The notes under the pieces were generated by a model. That model ran no database searches. It saw nothing but the letters and a program-made list of their open reading frames with translations, and had not been told where the DNA came from. From the NCBI GenBank assembly GCA_046297935.1, contig JBKBHA010000005.1:1-64000 (forward strand): 64,000 nucleotides of DNA, written 5' to 3'. Shown in pieces: positions 57,726-64,000 of the stretch (position 1 is its first letter; each line of letters starts with the position of its first letter). The stretch comes from CAYMZZ01 sp046297935 (GTDB lineage: Bacteria; Bacteroidota; Bacteroidia; Chitinophagales; Chitinophagaceae). Position numbers and translations under genes: made by a program.

Positions 57726-60237
57726 GCATCAGCACCGCATTCGCCATCATCAGCTTCCCATTTTCCCAAAAATTACGAAACAGCACATTATCGGTAAGGA
57801 ACACGACCTGACCACGCCCCAGTTGCTGTACACCAAATACCAGCCCGTCCTGCAATTTTTTCTTCAACCGGTATCCAACAAAGCCTGCCAGTTGATTATC
57901 CTTCTTGATTACCCCTGCATTCCAGCCACCCGATTTAATGTAGTCGTACACAACATCATCCATTTTGAGCGTGTAGTAGTAGGAGGGGAAGCCATACATC
58001 AGCGGGTGGGTGCTGTCAACATCTACCCGGTATACCGATCCCGGGGTGTAGCGAGTAATCTGTTCTTTTTCGCGATCAGCAAATACTTTGAGCGGCGTGT
58101 AAGGATTGCTTTTTTCCGCGGTGTCCGGACCCGAATCCGATCTTTCTTTCAGTGCACTCCATTCCAGCCTGGCCAGTTGTGCAACGGCGCTTTCCAGAGC
58201 CACCACTTTTCCGCCTGCAGCTACCCATTCCTGCAATCGGGCTGAAGCCGATTTATCCTGCAAAAACCGATAATTGCCCTCCGGCAGAATCAACACATCC
58301 AGCTCATTCCAGCTGATGCGGCTGAAGTCAGTGGCATTGAAAAGCGACAGCGGATAATTCAGCTCCCTTTCAAAGAAATGCCATACTTCGCCCGCCGCAT
58401 TCGAACTCACTCCTTCGCCCGTCATCAAGCCTACCCGTACTGGCTTAATCTGCTGCACTTTCGAACTACCAAAGTCGAAGCCCTTATCAACCATGCCACT
58501 GCTTACCAGATGCATTTTCACCTGTTCGCTGTCGCAGGCTGTGGCTACTATTTTCCAAAGGCGGTTACCAAATTTTTCGTTTCCATTTTTCAAAATAATA
58601 ACCGAGCCGGGTGCAAAATCCTGCCCATTGCTGGTAAAGCCTGCTTCGGTTACCCGCAGCCGGATGCCCTGCTTCAGGAGCTGGGTCACTACTCTTGCCG
58701 ACGACATGCCACGCCAGCGAATCACGTATCCATACAAGTCGCCCGGCTGATTGCGAATGGTATCGGCCGGTGCTGCAGGCAACATGTTTGCAGACTGTCG
58801 GCTTGCGTAGGCGTTCAGCCCGTATGCGTAAGGAAGTGCCCATGCGGTAATATCGTAGGTAAGCGAATCTGTGAGGCGGGGTTCGGGTTCCATCAGTACC
58901 TGCAGCATGGCTGCACGTGGTTGGGCATTGCTGAGAACAATATCGTTGGCAGTAATGGAAATATTTTCTTCCTTTCCGCTATGGTAGTTGATCGCTTTCA
59001 GCTGACCCTTGCCCGTACCATAGCGAATTCCGTTGCGGTCCAGCAACTGGCAAAATTCCCGGATGCGCTCTGCATCCTGAGCACGGTAGCGAATGATATA
59101 AGTTTTGTACTCGCCGGTGTTCCCTTTTACTGCATTTTCAAAATAGCCCCGAAACTGCTTAATCAGTTCAGGAGCATGTTGCGCAGCCGTTTCTACGGTG
59201 CTGAGTGCCGTAGTGAAATGATGCGTTACCCGGTCCACGAGTGTGAGCGTATCTTTTTCGTCGGTAACAACTCCCAAACCTGCAGCTCCGCTACCACCCT
59301 GTTCGTAGGTCATACCAATAGCGCCATTGTAAATGGGATAGGTGTCGCCGTAGGATGGGTAGAGCAGGTCGAAGGTTTCGCGGGTAAAATAAAGCCAGCC
59401 GTTCTTATCGAAATAACGCGCATGGTTGCGACCAATAGTTTGCTGAAAGGAGCGCTGCCATTCGGTGATCACATCGTGGTAAGGTTGTGCGGCCGGAGCA
59501 AAATAATAAGGCGAATTATAGCCCTGCTCGTGATAGTCTACATGAATTTGCGGCATCCATTGCAGGTACTGCTTTATGCGAGCGCGGCTTTCTTTCTGCG
59601 TTTGCCATACCCAGTCGCGGTTAAGATCGAAATTGTAGTGATTGGTCCTTCCACCTGGCCAGGGCTCGCGATGTTCGCGGCTATCGGCACGGGCATCGAA
59701 CTGATCGCCTACCATCGAATTATACCAGTTTACATAGCGGTCGCGACCATCGGGATTGATACAGGGGTCGATAATAATTACAGTATTGTTCAGCCATGCC
59801 TGACTTTTTGCGTTGGCCGGATTGGCCAGTTCATACAGCGTGAGCATAGATGCTTCCGAGGAAGACGCTTCATTGCCATGCACATTGAAGCTGAGCCATA
59901 CTATTGCTGGCGCATCTTCGGTTGGCAGCGCCTTATCGTTAGTCAGTTGTGCCAGCCGCAAGTTGTTGAGGCGAATGGCATCGAGCCGTTGCATATTTTC
60001 TTCCAATGCAATAATGGCAAGGTAGAGCGGGCGATGCTCATTGGTTTCACCATACTGCTCGAGCCGTACGCGCCCAGGCAGGGTTTCGGCAATTTTCTGG
60101 AAATAGTCTACAATTTTCCAATGCGGCGTAAAGCGCGTACCAACCTTATATCCTAAAAATGATTCTGGCGAAGGAAGCTGTGCAGACAATGTTGTAAAAA
60201 ACAATAACAGCGCCGCCAGCATGAATGAGTTTTTCAA
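57721..60237 (-). CDS. M14 family zinc metallopeptidase (secreted)
   Basis: This protein of about 838 aa has a signal peptide starting MKNSFMLAALLLFFTTLSAQ, from a TTG at 60237 (GTG at 60261 and ATG at 60222 are alternatives). The carboxypeptidase domain has the zinc ligands in SFNVHGNEASSSEA (HxxE) and the third ligand His in QIHVDYHEQG. The substrate-binding DPCINPDGRDRY and the catalytic Glu in GMTYEQGGSG are also present. The C-terminal part resembles a class I glutamine amidotransferase-like domain (LNYPLSLFNATDF, VLILPEGNYRF). It probably trims peptides outside the cytoplasm. The upstream frame is repeat sequence. Confidence 0.87.
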   Translation of the reverse strand: MKNSFMLAALLLFFTTLSAQLPSPESFLGYKVGTRFTPHWKIVDYFQKIAETLPGRVRLEQYGETNEHRPLYLAIIALEENMQRLDAIRLNNLRLAQLTNDKALPTEDAPAIVWLSFNVHGNEASSSEASMLTLYELANPANAKSQAWLNNTVIIIDPCINPDGRDRYVNWYNSMVGDQFDARADSREHREPWPGGRTNHYNFDLNRDWVWQTQKESRARIKQYLQWMPQIHVDYHEQGYNSPYYFAPAAQPYHDVITEWQRSFQQTIGRNHARYFDKNGWLYFTRETFDLLYPSYGDTYPIYNGAIGMTYEQGGSGAAGLGVVTDEKDTLTLVDRVTHHFTTALSTVETAAQHAPELIKQFRGYFENAVKGNTGEYKTYIIRYRAQDAERIREFCQLLDRNGIRYGTGKGQLKAINYHSGKEENISITANDIVLSNAQPRAAMLQVLMEPEPRLTDSLTYDITAWALPYAYGLNAYASRQSANMLPAAPADTIRNQPGDLYGYVIRWRGMSSARVVTQLLKQGIRLRVTEAGFTSNGQDFAPGSVIILKNGNEKFGNRLWKIVATACDSEQVKMHLVSSGMVDKGFDFGSSKVQQIKPVRVGLMTGEGVSSNAAGEVWHFFERELNYPLSLFNATDFSRISWNELDVLILPEGNYRFLQDKSASARLQEWVAAGGKVVALESAVAQLARLEWSALKERSDSGPDTAEKSNPYTPLKVFADREKEQITRYTPGSVYRVDVDSTHPLMYGFPSYYYTLKMDDVVYDYIKSGGWNAGVIKKDNQLAGFVGYRLKKKLQDGLVFGVQQLGRGQVVFLTDNVLFRNFWENGKLMMANAVLMR

Positions 60238-60280
60238 CCTGATCTTAGTTTTGGTTGGCACTAAGATAGCCAAAGTGTAA

Positions 60281-60387
60281 AATGTGCAAATGTGCAAGTG
60301 TGGAAATGTGCAAATGATCAATTCTCTAATTTCCGAATTGCACATTTCCACATTTGCACACTTGCACATTGCCTGCCGAAGGCAGGC
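60281..60387. repeat. E-type mirror repeat and small hairpin between two peptidase genes
   Basis: The left arm (60281-60316) has ATGTGCAAATG-type units. The right arm (60336-60370) is the complement with the order of TTTG and CTTG units swapped. It is followed by GCCTGCC-GAA-GGCAGGC (60371-60387). The small hairpin lies next to the stop of the zinc peptidase gene and may terminate it (no T run). Confidence 0.8.
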
Positions 60388-60390
60388 TCC

Positions 60391-61083
60391 TCAGCTTCTA
60401 TCCCTGCTCCCCATATAGATGAGGATATATTGAATAAGGGTTACCACGGCGGCCAGTGCGGCAACCACATAGGTAGTGGCGGCCCATTTCAGGGCATCTT
60501 TTGCCATGGGGTATTCGCGCTGGTTGGTTACATTGGTATGATTCAACCAGGCCAGGGCCCGCTTGCTGGCATCGAACTCAACCGGCAGGGTGATCAGGGT
60601 GAAAAGTACGGTTACTGACATCAGGACAATACCAATCAGCAAAACTGTCGGATTGCCAGAGTATGCCATTATTACCCCGATCAGCAGGATCCAGTTGACC
60701 AGCATAGAGCTGAACTGTACCGCCGGTACCAGCTTGCTTCGCATGGTGAGGGGGGCATAGGCCGTGGCATGCTGCACCGCGTGGCCGCATTCGTGGGCCG
60801 CTACAGCGGCAGCCGATACGCTGATGCCGGAGTACACTTCGGGGCTCAGATTTACCGTTTTATTTACTGGATTGTAATGATCTGAAAGAAAACCATTTAC
60901 GGAGGTTACTTTCACGTCATATATTCCGTTTTCCCGGAGCATTTTTTCTGCAATTTCCCGGCCCGTCATACCATTGCTCAGGGGCACTTTAGCGTACTTG
61001 TTAAACTTGCCCTTCAGCACCATGGATACTACCATACTGATCCCTAAAAAGATCAGCGAAACGATCATAATGGATGGTGTCAT
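60391..61083 (-). CDS. Zinc metallopeptidase (YugP/Zn_protease_2 type)
   Basis: This 230-aa membrane protein has the zinc motif AAHECGHAVQHA (HExxH, about residue 100), with hydrophobic segments at about 5-24, 122-162 and 205-225. FDASKRALAWLNH is the typical downstream stretch. It belongs to the Zn_protease_2 family; the substrate is unknown. It is divergent from radA through a 483-bp region. Confidence 0.9.
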   Translation of the reverse strand: MTPSIMIVSLIFLGISMVVSMVLKGKFNKYAKVPLSNGMTGREIAEKMLRENGIYDVKVTSVNGFLSDHYNPVNKTVNLSPEVYSGISVSAAAVAAHECGHAVQHATAYAPLTMRSKLVPAVQFSSMLVNWILLIGVIMAYSGNPTVLLIGIVLMSVTVLFTLITLPVEFDASKRALAWLNHTNVTNQREYPMAKDALKWAATTYVVAALAAVVTLIQYILIYMGSRDRS

Positions 61084-61355
61084 TGTCTAAAATTATTTGA
61101 TTTCTGTTGTTAATCTAACAAACTTTTGACCACTTTGATTAATGCCTCAAACTCAGTCGTTTTGTCACCTTTCTGAGTTACAGAGTAGCATGTACAAATT
61201 TCTTAATTGGGACTGGAATTATTTGTTAAAAATATGAAAATTAGCGAATTAGAATTGTATTATTTTTTATGCGAATTGAATCACAACAGGTTCCGTTCAT
61301 CCCTATTTTTTATTCACAGGACCAAAATTTTATTTTGAAATGTTCTTCAGAATTG

Positions 61356-61420
61356 TAACTTAGCAATAGAATTTAATGGGTTAGTAAGTAATGGGGGCCG
61401 TCGAAAGACTGGCCCCTTTT
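61356..61420 (+). ncRNA. Candidate small RNA or attenuator upstream of radA
   Basis: A promoter-like TTTG (61334-61337)-18 nt-TAACTTAG (61356-61363) is followed by ATGGGTTAGTAAGTA (61376-61390) and a terminator hairpin. The hairpin is GGGGCCGTC-GAAA-GAC(T)GGCCCC with TTTT (61394-61420). Transcription from about 61368 would give an RNA of about 53 nt. No gene runs into this terminator on the plus strand. The remaining sequence of the 483-bp gap (61084-61566) is AT-rich without other visible features. Confidence 0.4.
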
Positions 61421-61554
61421 ACATTTCAATACTTTCCGATTTTATCGCTGTTTTCATCTTCCCTTTTTATCTTTTTTAACGTGTTTACACGCGTTTATTA
61501 CACGTTGCTTTCATGTATTTTTCGGTGCGCTGTAATCAATGCCTGCTTCTACTT

Positions 61555-61562
61555 TAACTTTA
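61555..61562 (+). promoter_or_regulatory. Putative -7 promoter box for radA (TAACTTTA)
   Basis: One mismatch from TAnnTTTG, 4 nt before the ATG. It would produce a leaderless mRNA. Confidence 0.4.
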
Positions 61563-61566
61563 GCGC

Positions 61567-62952
61567 ATGAGTAAAACGAAGACTGCTTTTTTTTGTCAGC
61601 ATTGTGGATACGAAAGTGTGAAATGGGTTGGACAATGTCCGTCCTGTGGTCAGTGGAACAGTTTTGTGGAAGAAGTAATTCAGAAAGACAGCGACAAACA
61701 ACCACGCAACTGGAAGGATTATAAAGAAGAAAAAAAATCGAAACATCCTATTCCTTTATCAGAAGTGCGTAGCAGTGAGGACCGGCGCCTGGTTAGTTCT
61801 GATGCGGAGTTGAATCGGGTTTTAGGTGGAGGAATTGTTGCGGGCAGCATAGTGCTGGTAGCGGGTGAACCTGGTATAGGTAAGTCGACCTTGTTTCTTC
61901 AAAATGGATTACAGCTGCGTGCAAAAGTGCTTTACATCAGTGGCGAGGAGAGCGAGCAGCAAATAAAGATGCGGGCCGACCGGCTGGGTATTCAGAATGA
62001 TCAGTTTTACCTGCTTACGGAAACCTCCACGCAAATTATTTTTCAGGAAATCAGAAAACTGCAGCCGGATATTGTAATTGTAGATTCTATTCAGACATTG
62101 CAAACACCTTTTGTTGAGTCCTCACCCGGCAGTGTATCTCAGATACGCGAATGTGCAGCCGAGTTTCAGCGTTTTGCCAAAGAAACCAATACACCTGTCT
62201 TTTTAATAGGTCATATTACAAAAGATGGTGCTATTGCAGGTCCCAAGATTTTGGAGCATATGGTTGATACGGTGCTGCAGTTTGAGGGCGACAGACACTA
62301 TGCCTACCGTATTTTGCGCACCCTCAAAAACCGGTTTGGCGGCACGGCCGAACTGGGTATTTATGAAATGACGGCCACGGGCATGCGGGGCGTGGCCAAT
62401 CCGAGCGAAATACTGATTTCCCAAAAAGAAGATCACCTGAGCGGTATTGCAATAGCTGCTACTATTGAAGGATTGCGGCCATTGCTGATTGAAGTACAGG
62501 CCCTGGTAACCCAGTCGGTATACGGTACGCCACAACGAACCGTTACGGGCTTCGATCTGCGGCGTTTGCAATTGCTGCTGGCGGTGCTCGAAAAAAGAGG
62601 AGGCTTTCACTTTGGGGTGAAGGATGTGTTTTTGAACATAGCGGGTGGATTGAAGATTGAGGATCCTTCTATCGATCTGGCGGTGCTTTGTGCACTGCTA
62701 TCGTCGTACGAGGATATACCACTGCCACCACAAATTTGTTTTGCGGGCGAAATTGGACTGAGTGGCGAAATAAGAGCAGTGAACAGAATTGAGCAGCGTA
62801 TTGCCGAGGCAGCCAAGTTGGGCTTTGAAAAAATCATTGTTTCCAAATACAACCAGGGCCGTTCCGGTTCCAAAGGAGCAGCGCCCAGTAATCCCGGCAT
62901 TGAGGTGGTGCCCATGGGAAGGGTGGAGGAAGTGTATGCGTTTCTCTTTTAG
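61567..62952 (+). CDS. radA: DNA repair protein RadA
   Basis: This 461-aa ATPase promotes branch migration in recombination. An N-terminal zinc finger FFCQHCGYESVKWVGQCPSC (about 8-27) is followed by Walker A GEPGIGKSTLFLQ (about 99) and the KNRFG motif (about 256). A C-terminal Lon-like domain contains IAGGLKIEDPSIDLAVLCAL. Length is normal. A short hairpin CATTTTCAG/CTGAAAATG follows the stop (about 62954-62977) and may terminate transcription. Confidence 0.95.
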   Translation: MSKTKTAFFCQHCGYESVKWVGQCPSCGQWNSFVEEVIQKDSDKQPRNWKDYKEEKKSKHPIPLSEVRSSEDRRLVSSDAELNRVLGGGIVAGSIVLVAGEPGIGKSTLFLQNGLQLRAKVLYISGEESEQQIKMRADRLGIQNDQFYLLTETSTQIIFQEIRKLQPDIVIVDSIQTLQTPFVESSPGSVSQIRECAAEFQRFAKETNTPVFLIGHITKDGAIAGPKILEHMVDTVLQFEGDRHYAYRILRTLKNRFGGTAELGIYEMTATGMRGVANPSEILISQKEDHLSGIAIAATIEGLRPLLIEVQALVTQSVYGTPQRTVTGFDLRRLQLLLAVLEKRGGFHFGVKDVFLNIAGGLKIEDPSIDLAVLCALLSSYEDIPLPPQICFAGEIGLSGEIRAVNRIEQRIAEAAKLGFEKIIVSKYNQGRSGSKGAAPSNPGIEVVPMGRVEEVYAFLF

Positions 62953-62997
62953 TCATTTTCAGCTGGCGCTGAAAATGCCAATTAATCTTAGAGGTTG

Positions 62998-63395
62998 GCA
63001 AAATTTTTCAGAGCACTGATACCCTGTTTAACCGCAGAGGGCACTGAGTTAGGAACAGAGGGCGCGGAGGACTTATTACAGCAAATGCTTTAATCAATTT
63101 TATTACGCTGAACTGCTCTCCGTGTCCTCTGTTCCTGGCTCTGTGATCTCTGTGGTAAAAAAGGCTGCTGAGCCAGAATGATACTCATATGAATTCGAGA
63201 AAACCGAAAATCAGATTCTTAGAGAATTGGAACAACCTTTGAGCACTGTTACTAATTTAACCGCAGAGGGAACAGAGTTTTTACGCAGAGGGCACGGAGA
63301 GAGTACCGAGAGTCAGCTTTCTTGAATTGATTAAGTCCTCCCGTGTCTCCGCGTAGATCCTCGGCGAGCTCCGCGGTTAAGGAAATGCTGCACCG
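62998..63395. repeat. C-type repeat region between radA and comF
   Basis: GAGCACTG anchors recur at 63011 and 63241 (230 bp apart). The unit again carries AACCGCAGAGGGCACTGAG/GGAACAGAGG and CTCTCCGTGTCCTCTGTTCC/CTCTGTGGTAAA, here diverged. The block fills most of the 486-bp gap. No gene is seen in it. Confidence 0.8.
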
Positions 63396-63438
63396 CCAGG
63401 CTGTTCGGGAGTAAATCGATTTTTTAAACTGGTTAGTG

Positions 63439-64000
63439 ATGAAAGGCTGGAGTTTTGTAAAGGAGAGTTTGCTGCATTTGATGTTTCCGCATATATGCAG
63501 TGGTTGTGGTACCGATGCTATTCGATATGATCGGTCGCTGTGTTTTAGATGTGTTAGCAGGTTGCCGCTGACGGGTTTTGCACCGCTTGCCGGAAATCCG
63601 ATTGAAAGAAAATTCTATGGTCGCCTGCCCCTGCTGTCGGCTTTTTCACTGTTATACTTCACACCCGATTCGCTGGTACAGGAGCTGATGCATGCCATCA
63701 AGTATCGGGGCCATCGCGAGTTGGCTATTGAACTGGGCCGCATGCTCGGGCAGTCGATGCTTGATGCGAAGCGTTTGGAGCCGGGCACGCTAATTCCCCT
63801 TCCTTTATTTGCTTCCAAAGAAAAAAAGAGAGGGTATAATCAGGCAACCCTGCTTTGCGAAGGCATTGCAGAGGTCACCGGCTGGCCCTTACAAAAAAAC
63901 CTGGTGCTTCGCATCCGTCATACCGAAAGCCAGACCCGCAAGAGCCGTATTGAACGCTGGATGAATATGGAAGGGAATTTTGAAATCAGCCCTGTAGAAG
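63439..64000 (+). CDS. comF: ComF family protein, cut by the window end
   Basis: At least 187 codons are present and run off the right edge. An N-terminal zinc-ribbon pattern CSGC and CFRC (about 20-40) is followed by a phosphoribosyltransferase-like domain. ELMHAIKYRGHRELAIELGR and IPLPLFASKEKKRGYNQA are the conserved ComF stretches. ComF is a cytosolic factor for DNA uptake and natural transformation. It is separated from radA by a C repeat block. The ATG at 63439 is the first plausible start. Confidence 0.9.
   Translation, partial: MKGWSFVKESLLHLMFPHICSGCGTDAIRYDRSLCFRCVSRLPLTGFAPLAGNPIERKFYGRLPLLSAFSLLYFTPDSLVQELMHAIKYRGHRELAIELGRMLGQSMLDAKRLEPGTLIPLPLFASKEKKRGYNQATLLCEGIAEVTGWPLQKNLVLRIRHTESQTRKSRIERWMNMEGNFEISPVE

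Noticed and set aside
58378..60156. 592-codon plus-strand open frame opposite the M14 peptidase
   Set aside because: It is antisense to a protein with complete zinc-peptidase motifs, and its translation has no recognisable domain or sensible composition.

Overview
This window is chromosomal DNA of a Bacteroidota bacterium, most likely from the Chitinophagaceae/Chitinophagales. Evidence: gliding and type IX secretion genes (gldD, gldE, gldH, a PorG/DUF6089 protein), BatD, a Skp/OmpH pair behind bamA, promoter -7 boxes of the Bacteroidota type (TAnnTTTG) and almost no Shine-Dalgarno sequences. There are no recognisable tRNA or rRNA genes, insertion sequences, prophage genes or CRISPR arrays. 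Nearly all genes are housekeeping or envelope genes.

Layout. 0.3-2.4 kb: YqeY, CvpA and an alpha/beta hydrolase. 2.4-14.3 kb: an envelope-biogenesis run (CBS protein, single-POTRA outer-membrane protein, nadK, porG-like, uppS, bamA, two ompH/skp, a TPR protein, murI). 14.5-15.4 kb: rpmH-rnpA-yidD. 15.5-19.6 kb: sugar isomerase, SUMF1-type protein, Gfo/Idh oxidoreductase and superoxide dismutase. 19.9-25.7 kb: tadA, an ALDH-GPx-SMR operon, a membrane MutS homologue and dusB. 25.8-28.5 kb: a CPBP protease and the phospholipid genes cdsA and psd. 28.6-36.5 kb: a HAD nucleotidase, an SDR, batD, a yicC-gldH-histidine kinase-response regulator operon and lpxD. 37.3-46.7 kb: a CarbReg protein, epimerase, 3-hydroxyacyl-CoA dehydrogenase, a DUF3109-lutB-deacetylase operon and a TPR membrane protein. 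46.9-57.4 kb: gldD, gldE, ssb and mutY, interrupted by a plus-strand lpoB block, then HU, a TPR protein, a 31-aa AURKAIP1/COX24-like protein and rng. 57.7-64 kb: M14 peptidase, zinc peptidase, radA and a cut comF.

The most unusual feature is a set of intergenic mirror-image repeat elements. They are built from interchangeable modules. A: 7-bp units GAGAGGT/GAAAGGT. B: AATCTGCG units ending in CTGCGGGAACAGAA. C: units of about 228 bp built on ACAGAG. D: TTGTTTAGTTG / TTGAGTTGT units. E: ATGTGCAAATG units. F: a 20-bp palindrome. The outer modules face outward, and the inner B arms flank a loop of about 40 nt. The two arms of one element match each other (perfectly over 48 bp and 41 bp in two cases) better than they match other copies. 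Between convergent genes the elements usually start exactly at the stop codon, and in many cases the repeat itself supplies the TGA or TAA. I know of no named family with this architecture.

Smaller observations are several -7 boxes placed so close to the start codon that the mRNA should be leaderless or nearly so, a strong hairpin in the rng leader, and two copies of a 15-mer next to hairpins in divergent promoter regions that may mark small RNAs.
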